Made by a program: the position numbers and the translations under genes | Shown here: positions 7,734 through 15,284 of the stretch, piece by piece | How positions within the stretch are numbered: position 1 is the stretch's first letter | Layout: every line of letters starts with the position of its first letter | From: Nitrososphaerota archaeon | GTDB lineage: Archaea > Thermoproteota > Nitrososphaeria > Nitrososphaerales > Nitrosopumilaceae | Assembly (NCBI GenBank): GCA_021323705.1 | Contig: JAJPKL010000007.1 | Span: 1-64,000, forward strand | DNA length: 64,000 bases | Reading direction: 5' to 3' | Notes under the pieces: generated by a model | Seen by the model: only the letters and a program-made list of their open reading frames with translations | Told to the model about the DNA's origin: nothing | Database searches by the model: none

Positions 7734-8192
7734 ATGGCTTTTGGTGGCGACGTAGATACTCTAAACTTGACATTTGACAAGCTACAATACATTTTCAATG
7801 GGTATGGTCAAGTGCGAGAATCTTTTCTTGAAATAAATACGACATACAAGCAGGGAAGGATTTCAGATGCTGAATTTTTCGACAAAGTTCAAGAAGGAGT
7901 GCTACGGTTTTCTGCGTTAGAATTTTTAGCAATAAAAGCAATATTTGAGATAAAAAAATCAATGGATAGAAGTGCAAGAGATGCAAACGTTGACAGCATA
8001 CAAGGCAATCTCTCCATACCTCAACTTTCTCCGCCAAGTCATTCCATTGCTTCCTTTATTACGGTCGGAAATTTGCCTAGACCGCAACAAATCAATCCAC
8101 CTACAAAACAAGGAATGGTAAATTGCATTCATTGTGGAAATCAGATCAAAATGGATGCAAAGTTTTGTACCAATTGCGGTAAAAAACCATGA
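7734..8192 (+). CDS. Zinc-ribbon-tailed protein of unknown function
   Basis: A 152-residue protein. A helical N-terminal domain (about 1-85: LTFDKLQYIFNGYGQVRESF, FDKVQEGVLRFSALEFLAIK) is followed by a Pro/Ser linker and a C-terminal zinc ribbon CIHCGNQIKMDAKFCTNCGK. Such ribbons are common tails of archaeal membrane-associated or adaptor proteins. It starts 22 bases after the phosphoribosyltransferase gene, so they may share a transcript. Function unknown. Confidence 0.7.
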   Translation: MAFGGDVDTLNLTFDKLQYIFNGYGQVRESFLEINTTYKQGRISDAEFFDKVQEGVLRFSALEFLAIKAIFEIKKSMDRSARDANVDSIQGNLSIPQLSPPSHSIASFITVGNLPRPQQINPPTKQGMVNCIHCGNQIKMDAKFCTNCGKKP

Positions 8193-8243
8193 CAAAGTGA
8201 CGTGGTTTTAAAATTTTAATTATAGAAGCAGAATCAACTAGCG

Positions 8244-8519
8244 CTATTTTTCTTGTTTTGCTTGCTTGGCTTTACGTTTTGCTATAGCCCCACTTATTAT
8301 AGAAGCAACAAGCAATGCAAATGCCATTTCAGTAAAATATGCATAATTTGGACTGTGTATATCCATGAATGAAAGAATAATCAAAACAAAGCCGATGGCA
8401 GCCAATACGAAACTTATTTTGCCAAGATTATTTTTTGCCGTGATTTTCTTCCAAATTGAGACGTATTTCAACGTATCAAAATTACTTCTAGTGGATCGGA
8501 AGGGATAACCCCCGTCCAA
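8244..8519 (-). CDS. Small two-helix membrane protein spanning the element's left boundary
   Basis: The frame encodes up to 91 residues with two membrane segments (ISFVLAAIGFVLIILSFMDI and FTEMAFALLVASIISGAIA) and a basic tail (KRKAKQAKQEK). The first dozen codons, from TTG at 8519, read through the 16-bp attachment repeat and come from the element. The chromosomal part probably starts later, for example at the TTG of LKYVSIWKK. An element-borne TATA-like TTTTTATATT near 8548-8557 could now drive it. Before integration the gene lay directly downstream of tRNA-Val on the same strand. Confidence 0.55.
   Translation of the reverse strand: MDGGYPFRSTRSNFDTLKYVSIWKKITAKNNLGKISFVLAAIGFVLIILSFMDIHSPNYAYFTEMAFALLVASIISGAIAKRKAKQAKQEK
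8491..8506. repeat. Left attachment site of the tRNA-Val element
   Basis: This 16-bp sequence is identical to 21119-21134, the 3' end of tRNA-Val plus one base. The flanking bases differ, except that both copies continue into a C-run (AACCCC) after a 3-base gap. It marks the chromosome-element junction. Confidence 0.8.
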
Positions 8520-8598
8520 GGTGCATTTTTCGGTTCCGATTTTACATCTAATATAAAAACCGAATAATTAAAAAAAGGAAGTTTTACCAAATTTCTAC

Positions 8599-8784
8599 TC
8601 ACCGATAGAATTTGGTTCTGATTTCTTGTTTCTGAAAGTCAAATTCGACAGACGCCTTCACTTCTTGAGTATATACCTTAGATTGGTCAAACTCGAGATT
8701 TTTGTTTTGTAGAGCAAATAACATCTCTGTCATTTGTTCTGAATTTGAGCCGTCTGTGACTTCGTAAACTGCCTTTGTTTTCAT
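8599..8784 (-). CDS. Hypothetical 61-aa element protein
   Basis: A 61-residue soluble protein (begins MKTKAVYEVTDGSNSEQMTE, ends RTKFYR) with mixed strand/helix character and no Cys. It is divergent from the AbrB-like gene and shares its control region. A TAGGTACCCAAA site sits at 8791-8802, between its TATA-like CTTAAATAC and its start, so it is probably controlled by the same regulator. I do not recognise it; an antitoxin or small regulator is possible but unsupported. An inverted repeat TTCGGTT/AACCGAA (8529-8535, 8558-8564) lies downstream. Confidence 0.6.
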   Translation of the reverse strand: MKTKAVYEVTDGSNSEQMTEMLFALQNKNLEFDQSKVYTQEVKASVEFDFQKQEIRTKFYR

Positions 8785-8790
8785 TACTTT

Positions 8791-8830
8791 TAGGTACCCA
8801 AAATAAGTATTTAAGTGTTAGGTACCCAAA
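8791..8830. promoter_or_regulatory. Paired TAGGTACCCAAA operator, divergent promoter 1
   Basis: TAGGTACCCAAA occurs at 8791-8802 and 8819-8830, exactly 28 bases apart, with a GGTACC core. A shared TATA-like TATTTAAG lies between them. Each copy falls between the TATA and the start codon of one divergent gene (61-aa protein left, AbrB-like right), so both start sites would be covered by a bound protein. The AbrB-like product is the obvious candidate. Confidence 0.7.
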
Positions 8831-8840
8831 TTTTAAAAAC

Positions 8841-9029
8841 ATGTCAAGTTCAACACTAGATATGGAATTAAAGTTACAAAAACAACTTTCAAATGTTTAC
8901 CAAGGAAAAGAATACTCAAAATGGGTATTTGTCATTCCAACAAAGATCATAAACGAGTTGGGTTGGAATGAGCGTGGCAAGTACATAGCAGAGGTAAACA
9001 ACGGTAAGTTAGTTATTAAAAAACAATAA
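8841..9029 (+). CDS. AbrB/SpoVT-like DNA-binding protein
   Basis: A 62-residue protein starting MSSSTLDMELKLQKQLSNVY. The core is a swapped-hairpin AbrB fold: KWVFVIPTKIINELGWNERG followed by KYIAEVNNGKLVIKKQ. The pattern is strand, 'IPtkii-elgW-eG', strand, as in archaeal AbrB-family regulators and antitoxins. The frame is open from 8775, but ATG at 8841 follows a TATA-like box by about 29 bases, consistent with a leaderless mRNA. Two copies of TAGGTACCCAAA flank the TATA, suggesting autoregulation. There is no obvious toxin partner, although the 61-aa divergent gene is adjacent. Confidence 0.8.
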   Translation: MSSSTLDMELKLQKQLSNVYQGKEYSKWVFVIPTKIINELGWNERGKYIAEVNNGKLVIKKQ

Positions 9030-9052
9030 AAAAATGCAAGAATAGGTTTTCG

Positions 9053-9256
9053 TTATTCTCTGAACGCTTTTTTCCTATTCTGTTTGATAGTCAGGTATAG
9101 CAATGTACCTGATCCAAATAGCAATCCTATGCACACGTTCAAAGTAATCGCTGGCCCGGTGAACACCAAAAACAGAGTTAGGCCAACAAGTGTAGCGGCT
9201 AGGATTGCAAATTGTTCCTTTGTAGGTAATTTGCGGTATTGTTGTTGCGGTGTCAT
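9053..9256 (-). CDS. Two-helix membrane protein (67 aa)
   Basis: A 67-residue protein with a Gln-rich start (MTPQQQYRKLPTKEQF), two transmembrane helices (ILAATLVGLTLFLVFTG and ALNVC-type segment VCIGLLFGSGTLLYLTI) and a basic tail. It is divergent from the zinc-ribbon membrane protein at 9349 and shares with it the second pair of TAGGTACCCAAA sites. Function unknown. Confidence 0.6.
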   Translation of the reverse strand: MTPQQQYRKLPTKEQFAILAATLVGLTLFLVFTGPAITLNVCIGLLFGSGTLLYLTIKQNRKKAFRE

Positions 9257-9262
9257 ATCTTT

Positions 9263-9300
9263 TAGGTACCCAAATCCATACTTAAATGTTTGGGTACCTA
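9263..9300. promoter_or_regulatory. Paired TAGGTACCCAAA operator, divergent promoter 2
   Basis: One copy is direct (TAGGTACCCAAA, 9263-9274) and one inverted (TTTGGGTACCTA, 9289-9300), around a TATA-like CTTAAATG. The motif is identical over 12 bases to the pair at 8791-8830. The same regulator therefore probably controls at least four genes of the element. Confidence 0.7.
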
Positions 9301-9348
9301 AAATCCAATTGAAATAATACTAATAAGTTCAAACAAGACAAAAAAGAC

Positions 9349-9696
9349 GTGTTACGAAATAATGCAGTATGCACCACATGTGGAACGGAAGATCCTAATC
9401 CGGATAATCGTACGCCATGCCCTAATTGTGGAGATACTAGACGTTTTTTTAGTCGGAATATAGTAGAACCTGGAATTCCAGTTACCGATAGTATTTCAGT
9501 GACCACCACTTTACGGGCCATTAGAGAATTTTATCGAGAAAATCCAAAATCTGTTGGTTTGCACCTAGCCTATGCGATAGGTGCGTTGCTCGCACATCAT
9601 TTTATCGCACCGTTTGATCAAGTGATTGGTGCCACGGTAGGCGGAATAATCGCATCATTGTTTGTTGTACGGCCCCCTTTTACAAAAAACACATAA
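9349..9696 (+). CDS. Zinc-ribbon membrane protein
   Basis: A 115-residue protein with GTG start. An N-terminal zinc ribbon has two CxxC pairs (CTTCGTEDPNPDNRTPCPNC). A short helix follows, then two membrane segments (VGLHLAYAIGALLAHHFI and QVIGATVGGIIASLFVV). The ribbon faces the cytoplasm if the helices form a hairpin. It lies under the second operator pair. No family assignment. Confidence 0.65.
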   Translation: MLRNNAVCTTCGTEDPNPDNRTPCPNCGDTRRFFSRNIVEPGIPVTDSISVTTTLRAIREFYRENPKSVGLHLAYAIGALLAHHFIAPFDQVIGATVGGIIASLFVVRPPFTKNT

Positions 9697-9756
9697 AAAT
9701 AGATGAGATTCGAATGTCAAGAACTATTTTATCTTAGAATTTTGGTATTGGTTTGA

Positions 9757-10515
9757 ATGGGTAAACCACCAAAAAAACTAATCCCACTATCGAAAATCCC
9801 TGAAGGGGTACGACTATGTCATCAAAATTGTACTAGGCTATTAAAAGACGCTAAACTTCTCATTGGTAAAAAAAGATATCACACTGCAATATCTAACGTA
9901 ATACTGGCGAAGGAAGAATTTGCAAAGATTCTCTTATTGTTAAACCATTACAAAAAAGATGAAGATGTGCCCGCATCTAAAGCAGAAGAGTATTTTTCTA
10001 AACATAGAGTTAGGCTCGAAGAGTTTAGAGAATTTTATCATGATGATTTTCCACAAGTTTTAGGTGGTGGAAAAAAATGGCGACAGCATTGGTTATTTGA
10101 TGAGATGGAAAAAGAAAGACAGATCTACGTTGATTGGACTGGAATGTGGCAATCGCCTATAACACTATTCGGAAAGGCGAGCATTGTAAATCCTAAAAAA
10201 ATGTTTGAACTCATGGCCAATTCTCAAAAAAATGAGTTGGACAAAGTGCTAAATCAAATTAAACGTAATCCCTACTTTGTTGAAGCGATGGGAATAAAAG
10301 ACAATATAGTACCTACAAGACCCAAACTTCAAAAAATAATCGATAAAATAGCAGGTCAGCCCGTTAGCATCAAATTTGATTTGAATGATAAAGAATTAAA
10401 ATTAGAAATTCAAAAACATGGATTGCAAAACCATGCGCTAGTAGGTTGGAAGGCCCTACAAACTATAGGACGAATGAATTACCCTTATAGAAACATGATA
10501 AGTTGGGAAAAATAA
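9757..10515 (+). CDS. AbiV-like HEPN protein (possible abortive infection/defence)
   Basis: A 252-residue soluble helical protein. Residues 15-70 match the AbiV/HEPN pattern: a helix CHQNCTRLLKDAKLLIGKKR, then YHTAISNVILAKEEFAKILL, that is 'A..LL......A......a.EE.aK..LL', then a following FSKHRVRLEEF with the His/basic pair seen after this core. AbiV is a phage-abortive protein and many HEPN proteins are RNases. The classical R-X4-6-H motif is not clear here; REFYH is R-X3-H. The second half is unrelated to anything I know. Cargo of the tRNA-Val element. Confidence 0.6.
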   Translation: MGKPPKKLIPLSKIPEGVRLCHQNCTRLLKDAKLLIGKKRYHTAISNVILAKEEFAKILLLLNHYKKDEDVPASKAEEYFSKHRVRLEEFREFYHDDFPQVLGGGKKWRQHWLFDEMEKERQIYVDWTGMWQSPITLFGKASIVNPKKMFELMANSQKNELDKVLNQIKRNPYFVEAMGIKDNIVPTRPKLQKIIDKIAGQPVSIKFDLNDKELKLEIQKHGLQNHALVGWKALQTIGRMNYPYRNMISWEK

Positions 10516-10519
10516 AATA

Positions 10520-10666
10520 TTATGCAGATTCCCCGGTATTTTTAGTAGAATCGTTCTTATGCCCTCTGAACAAATCTACAAAATTATTAAATGCCTTTGT
10601 TAGATGTTCAGCTTCTCTCGCTTCTTCTGCTTTTGCTTTTCTTTCCTGGGTTGCTTCTTCTTCCAA
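10520..10666 (-). CDS. Coding-like frame overlapping the 3' end of the giant gene
   Basis: In the +1 frame relative to the giant gene, an open frame runs from 10699 to the TAA at 10520. From TTG at 10666 it reads a Glu/Ala/Lys helix (LEEEATQERKAKAEEAREAE) and then HLTKAFNNFVDLFRGHKNDS. It continues 29 codons past the giant gene's stop (10608) and is clearly protein-like. It is either a small separate gene with a weak start, or the real C-terminus of the giant protein reached by a frameshift or sequencing indel. Confidence 0.4.
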   Translation of the reverse strand: MEEEATQERKAKAEEAREAEHLTKAFNNFVDLFRGHKNDSTKNTGESA

Positions 10667-13600
10667 ATGGGTTTCTTTGTAATTCCTCGGCGGTGTAAAC
10701 TACGTTACCCAAATGTTCAACGTCATAGAATACATGAACCTTAGAACCTTTCTTTGAGGAACCTTCTTCGCGATAACCAAAATCACCTAGTTTTTTGAAT
10801 TTGAAAGGTTGGATGATGTCACCGCTTGTTGGGTTTTCTGGAATTGTTGGAACCGGGATTAAGTCAGGCGGGGGCGGTGGAATCTTGAACGCTGGCACTT
10901 GTTCTAACTTAGTACCAGGCGTAAGACCTACTTTTGGTATTGTAGTTAGATCAACCCCTGGCGGTAGATCTAATTTTGGTACTTTCTTTAGTCCTGGAAT
11001 GTTTTTTGGTGTTACATCTAAACCCGGCATATCGGATTGTTTTTTGTTCAATTTAGACAACGTTCCAAGTTTTGTCAAATCTTCCATCTTGCCTAATGGC
11101 ACTAAATCAACAACTGGCCCGGTTTTCTTTTTAGTTGATTCTTCCAAATCAGGGATTGCAATTAAATCGGTTCCTGGCAAATGTGCCAAATCGTTTATCA
11201 TTTTTGTATTTGATTTTGAAATGCGTTTTAGGTTAGAATCTTGCTCTATCATATCGGTGGGCGTTGAGTTTTTGATTTTAACTAATCTTGAAATTCCCTT
11301 GTACAAGTTTCTAACACCTGGGCTTGTTGTTGTTTTTGTTGTTGTGGTTTCTTGTTTTGCTGGTTCAACTACGGGTATGGTTCCGGTAATCGGTTTGGAA
11401 ATTTCCAAAGTTGGTTTTACTTTGCTTGCTGGTGTTGTAATCTCTTTTACTTGTTCTTGCAAAGTTTTAGTTGCGGATTCGCCGCCCGTTGGATTTCCTG
11501 GTGTTGCTGGCGATCCTGGTGCTTTTGTAGTGCCTGAACTTGCCTTTGTTGTTTCTTCAAATGAATAGGCCCTTTCTTCGTAGCCAGGATTCAACCCTAA
11601 TGATTTGAGATAATTATCAAATGTCTTACCGCCTACCGAAGTACCGCCATAAGTTACACCACGGGCCGCACCAGCACCAAATCTTTGAACGGATATTATT
11701 TTAGAGATTGCACTAGGTTCGGGTATCTTGACTTTGGACCCTGGGCCGTTGATGATAAAGTTACCAAACTCGGAAGCCGATCGTTTGAATTCACTTAATG
11801 AAAATTGGTAGCCCGTACCTGTTACTTTTGCATTGCCTGATTCTATCGCTTCGTTGATCCTTGTTAGTGTTGTTGGATGAATGTAAGTTGATTCGGGTAA
11901 TTTGGTTATACCGCTAGAAGTTGAAGATGTTGCAAATACATCTTTGTTTAAAGATTTTGCGTTGAATAATTCAGATTTTGTATTAATTGGGCCTATTTGT
12001 TTGGCCTTCGCTAGTTCTGATTGTAAAGACTTTGTGATTTGTTCATTGTTTGCATTTACAAAGTCACTAGGTACTGAATTTACTACTTCGGAAGGGTTTG
12101 TTTTTGTTGTTACCTCAAAGGCGTTATTGTTTATCTTTGCGGCCCTCATCAATTGAAGATCTTTCGGTTCGGTTGTACCCGTTCCAAGTATCTTATTTGG
12201 TATCTGTTTTGTTATTGTGGTTTCTGGGGTGTATAGTTCTACGGTTCCTTTGTTTAGATCCAGGACACCCGCGGCAACATAAGACGGCTTTGGTGACGGT
12301 GCAACGGCGGGGCCTTTGGGTTTTACAAGATTGCCTTTGCTATAATCTACAACTGGCGATTCCTCGATTAGTTGTTTTCCTGTTGCAACCTCATCATTGC
12401 CTGAACCTACATAGAAACGATAAATGCCTGGTGTTGCTGTCTTTTCAACAACATAAGGCGCGGCTGTCTTTGTTGTAGTTTGTGCAATATCTACGCCAAC
12501 ATAAGGTAACGGTGCTTTTCCTGTTTCAGATTTTATACTTGCTTGTAGTGCTTCACTGTTTTTAACGGCGGCTAATGAACTTGATTTAGTTACTTCGGTT
12601 GTTTGTAATACATTTCCGATTATACTTTTTGCGGTTGCTTCTTCGCTGTTTCCGGTGACTAATCCTTTCAAAAAAGATATTCCGGTTTTAGCACCGCTCA
12701 CAATATCACCAACAGGAAGAAGTGAAAGCCAGATAGTTGGTAACGCTCGACCTATGGCCCCCGCGGGATTAGCAGAAATTGAAGTTCCAATTTGTTGATA
12801 TTTAGAGGCTAAAACAGTACCGTAAGAAACACCATATGATTTCGATTCTTGATAGGATTGTATCGGTGCTGAAATTGCTTGACTAATGATATCATCAGAA
12901 CTAGGAATATTGTTATCTTTGCCACCACTTGCAATAAAATTGTAAACTCCTTTAAGATCTGCTAGTGTTTCGTTAATTCCTATATTGCTATTTTTGACGA
13001 ATTCACCTATTGCAGAATCTGGCGCCCCAGTTTTTGGCAATGGTGTTTTTGGTGTCACTACCCATGGTTGAAGAGTTAGAATATCATCAAATGATAGTAT
13101 ACCTTGTTTCTCTAATCCCATTAGATAATTTCCGGCGTTTGAAACTCTCATTGCTGGATTTGTCGCGTATTCTTTTAGAATTGCTTCACGTAGTCCTTCA
13201 TTTGTGGACACAAAAGGCGCATTGGCTTTTTGTACCTGAGCGTTGTATTGCTTTACGCTGTTGTTCAATATAGTAACATCGGGTTTTGTTATCACTCCCT
13301 TGTTTTCTAATGGTATTAGATAACTTGGATTTATGTTTACAAATGCACTAGGATTTGAAGTCCGTGCTTCTATTATTGCTTGTTCAAGTTCGGGGTTTGT
13401 TGAAATTCCGTTATTGAAATTATTTAATTTAGTTTCTTGTTGCTTGTTATAATTCAGAAAGGCGGCGTTTATTTTATCAATATCGCTAGGCAATAAGACG
13501 TTTTTTGTTTCCAAACTTGTGAGATATCCCGTATAATTTCCGTATTTTTCAGGGTGTGCGGTGATATTAGAAACTAATTCTGATTCTAATTCGGGGTTTG

Positions 13601-14726
13601 TAGATTTTGGCCCTGCTGTTCCACCGGGCAAAACTTCGCCCAATGTTGGTTTTTCTGCATTAAGCGAAAGTGCTTTGCTTGGTTTTGAGTTTGAAACTTG
13701 GAAATATACGGTTGGTTGAACCGTGTTATACACATCTTCATTTGAAAGAACGCCTGTCTTAATTAACGATTGTAGATAATTGCTTGGTAATGTCTTGAAG
13801 GCATTCGGGTTATTTTCCCTTTCTTGTATTATCGCGTTTCTTAATCCTGGATTAGAAGAAACAAAAACAGTTGTTGAAGGTACGGCGGTTTTAGTCGTAG
13901 TTATGATTGGTGTTGAAACGGTTGGTGTAGATTTTACAGAAACAATAGAGGGTTTGATTGTATTTGAGAGATCGTCATTTGATAAAACACCCTTTGCCAC
14001 TAAATTTTGCAAATAATTACTTGGGTAATATTGAAATGATTTTGGATTTGATTGCCATTCTTGTAAGATCGCATTTCGTAAACTTGGATTAGTTGAAACA
14101 AAATTTATTTCGCTTGATGGTGCTGATGCTGGTGCTGGTGTATTGATTACCGTCTTTGCAATCTGAACACCCGTAGAAATTGGCGTTACTGTAGAGCCTG
14201 ATCCTAAAATCGGTGTTTTGGTTTCATTGCCTGATAATGCGGATTGACCTAGATCAAGCCCCTTACTTTGCGGTGTTTCTATTCCCGGTGCTACCGCTAA
14301 CGGTATAGGCGGTTTTGGTATTGCCGCAGGTATTAGGATTGTTGTTGTTTCTGATATTGGTTTTGAAGCATTGCCGAAATCTGATAACACCTGGGCTTGT
14401 TGCGGTTGTTGTGGCTGTTGTGCTTGTTGAGCCTGTTTAATTGCCGCTGCTTGTGCTGAATCTGTATTACTTCCGATGTTTCCCGTTATTTCGTCAGAAA
14501 TCACTTTATCGTTTTGTGATTCTTGTGTATTCAACGCCGCACTTACTTTGTTTGGTGTTGAGTTTTGAGAAGATGAACTTACGGAATTACTACCGCTTTC
14601 AAAAGCCTGAGTTTGACCAACTGTAAAATAATTGTACCAATTCGGTTGCGGGCCAGTTCCGTTAATGTATGCATTCATTGCCGCCCGCCATGCCGCTACT
14701 TGTTGTGGATTTAGTTGCGACGACAC
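10608..14726 (-). CDS. Giant multi-repeat, proline-rich protein (1372 aa)
   Basis: The largest gene of the element, with no recognised family. The N-terminus has Ser/Gln-rich low complexity (QAQQAQQPQQPQQAQ near 98-112). Five copies of a roughly 50-residue module lie at about 209-260, 288-338, 373-422, 440-490 and 505-554, with consensus VSTNPxLxxAIxxExxxNP, then YLxxLxxxGVLSxxD. A hydrophobic stretch (ALPTIWLSLLPVGDIVSG) sits near 661-678. The last 250 residues carry P-x-L/V-type tandem motifs (IPGLKKVPKLDLPPGVDL, PPPPPDLIPVPTIP) and a basic tail (GRRSNPGKKSKSRRS). No signal peptide. It could be a virion, surface or scaffold protein; this is inference. Confidence 0.75.
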   Translation of the reverse strand: MSSQLNPQQVAAWRAAMNAYINGTGPQPNWYNYFTVGQTQAFESGSNSVSSSSQNSTPNKVSAALNTQESQNDKVISDEITGNIGSNTDSAQAAAIKQAQQAQQPQQPQQAQVLSDFGNASKPISETTTILIPAAIPKPPIPLAVAPGIETPQSKGLDLGQSALSGNETKTPILGSGSTVTPISTGVQIAKTVINTPAPASAPSSEINFVSTNPSLRNAILQEWQSNPKSFQYYPSNYLQNLVAKGVLSNDDLSNTIKPSIVSVKSTPTVSTPIITTTKTAVPSTTVFVSSNPGLRNAIIQERENNPNAFKTLPSNYLQSLIKTGVLSNEDVYNTVQPTVYFQVSNSKPSKALSLNAEKPTLGEVLPGGTAGPKSTNPELESELVSNITAHPEKYGNYTGYLTSLETKNVLLPSDIDKINAAFLNYNKQQETKLNNFNNGISTNPELEQAIIEARTSNPSAFVNINPSYLIPLENKGVITKPDVTILNNSVKQYNAQVQKANAPFVSTNEGLREAILKEYATNPAMRVSNAGNYLMGLEKQGILSFDDILTLQPWVVTPKTPLPKTGAPDSAIGEFVKNSNIGINETLADLKGVYNFIASGGKDNNIPSSDDIISQAISAPIQSYQESKSYGVSYGTVLASKYQQIGTSISANPAGAIGRALPTIWLSLLPVGDIVSGAKTGISFLKGLVTGNSEEATAKSIIGNVLQTTEVTKSSSLAAVKNSEALQASIKSETGKAPLPYVGVDIAQTTTKTAAPYVVEKTATPGIYRFYVGSGNDEVATGKQLIEESPVVDYSKGNLVKPKGPAVAPSPKPSYVAAGVLDLNKGTVELYTPETTITKQIPNKILGTGTTEPKDLQLMRAAKINNNAFEVTTKTNPSEVVNSVPSDFVNANNEQITKSLQSELAKAKQIGPINTKSELFNAKSLNKDVFATSSTSSGITKLPESTYIHPTTLTRINEAIESGNAKVTGTGYQFSLSEFKRSASEFGNFIINGPGSKVKIPEPSAISKIISVQRFGAGAARGVTYGGTSVGGKTFDNYLKSLGLNPGYEERAYSFEETTKASSGTTKAPGSPATPGNPTGGESATKTLQEQVKEITTPASKVKPTLEISKPITGTIPVVEPAKQETTTTKTTTSPGVRNLYKGISRLVKIKNSTPTDMIEQDSNLKRISKSNTKMINDLAHLPGTDLIAIPDLEESTKKKTGPVVDLVPLGKMEDLTKLGTLSKLNKKQSDMPGLDVTPKNIPGLKKVPKLDLPPGVDLTTIPKVGLTPGTKLEQVPAFKIPPPPPDLIPVPTIPENPTSGDIIQPFKFKKLGDFGYREEGSSKKGSKVHVFYDVEHLGNVVYTAEELQRNPFGRRSNPGKKSKSRRSERS

Positions 14727-14743
14727 CTAAAATTATGGTCAAG

Positions 14744-14759
14744 TTACTTATTTAAGTAA
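14744..14759. promoter_or_regulatory. Palindrome at the giant gene's promoter
   Basis: TTACTT-ATTT-AAGTAA is a perfect palindrome with 6-bp arms. It overlaps the likely TATA of the giant gene (start 14726, minus strand). The divergent replication cassette has its own TATA-like TTTATAAAAA near 14790. It may be an operator. Confidence 0.4.
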
Positions 14760-14821
14760 GAAATTAGTTTGCACACTTTTTCCTTTCAATTTATAAAAAC
14801 AGGTAGTGCGAATAATTGCCC

Positions 14822-15115
14822 ATGCCCGCAAAACACAGAATTTGGGTTGCACTTAATTCAGAAACTTACAGAAAATTCGAATCAAAATTTCCTAATACTG
14901 AACTCAACCAATGGGCAAAAACATTAGTTTCAGATATTATTAATGAAAGAAGAATTGTAATAGACTTCTCTGATTTCAGAGTCAAAGATTTAGAAATCTT
15001 AAACATGAAATTGCAAATTGAACTTCTCAATGAAAAATTAGCAAAAGCGAGGGGGTGTCCTCCGCCCCCTCGATCTAATCCACCTCTCGCAACTGAGGAG
15101 ATTGAAGATGGGTAA
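14822..15115 (+). CDS. Small putative DNA-binding protein, first gene of the MCM cassette
   Basis: A 97-residue protein starting MPAKHRIWVALNSETYRKFE. A short strand followed by two helices (SETYRKFESKF, LNQWAKTLVSDIINE) is compatible with a ribbon-helix-helix domain. A coiled-coil helix (NMKLQIELLNEKLAKA) and a Pro-rich end (CPPPPRS) follow. It overlaps the next gene by 8 bases, and all four genes of this cassette overlap. ATG at 14822 is preferred to TTG at 14816. The RHH assignment is tentative. Confidence 0.6.
   Translation: MPAKHRIWVALNSETYRKFESKFPNTELNQWAKTLVSDIINERRIVIDFSDFRVKDLEILNMKLQIELLNEKLAKARGCPPPPRSNPPLATEEIEDG
15048..15072 (+). repeat. GC-rich hairpin inside the MCM cassette
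   Basis: CGAGGGGG (15048-15055) and CCCCCTCG (15065-15072) form a perfect 8-bp stem with a 9-base loop, in an otherwise AT-rich gene. It encodes the ARGCPPPPRS stretch. It lies about 36 bases before the next start codon and could modulate translation or RNA stability of the downstream genes. Confidence 0.5.
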
Positions 15116-15284
15116 TCTTTCGTTTTCGGGGTTAATATTTATCGCTGATAACGCCATATGTTGCCCGTTCTGTCAGGGCAGAAGGCGAGTTTTTGATACA
15201 CCACATAACTTCGGTGTTCATCTTGCCTTTTCCCATAAACTGAGTTCAAAAACTATCAAGAAAATTTTAGGAGAGTTACCATGA
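15108..15284 (+). CDS. C2H2-type zinc-finger small protein
   Basis: A 58-residue protein starting MGNLSFSGLIFIADNAICCP. It contains CPFC, 15 residues, then H-LAFS-H, a C2H2-type zinc finger. A basic helix KLSSKTIKKIL follows. ATG at 15108 is supported by GGAG at 15096-15099; TTG at 15102 is the alternative. It overlaps both neighbours, so it is translated as part of the MCM operon. Probably a DNA-binding accessory factor for replication or copy control (inference). Confidence 0.65.
   Translation: MGNLSFSGLIFIADNAICCPFCQGRRRVFDTPHNFGVHLAFSHKLSSKTIKKILGELP

Noticed and set aside
10795-14016. Several plus-strand frames over the giant gene
   Set aside because: They are antisense shadows with low-complexity Val/Phe/Ser runs mirroring the giant gene's Asn/Lys/Thr content.
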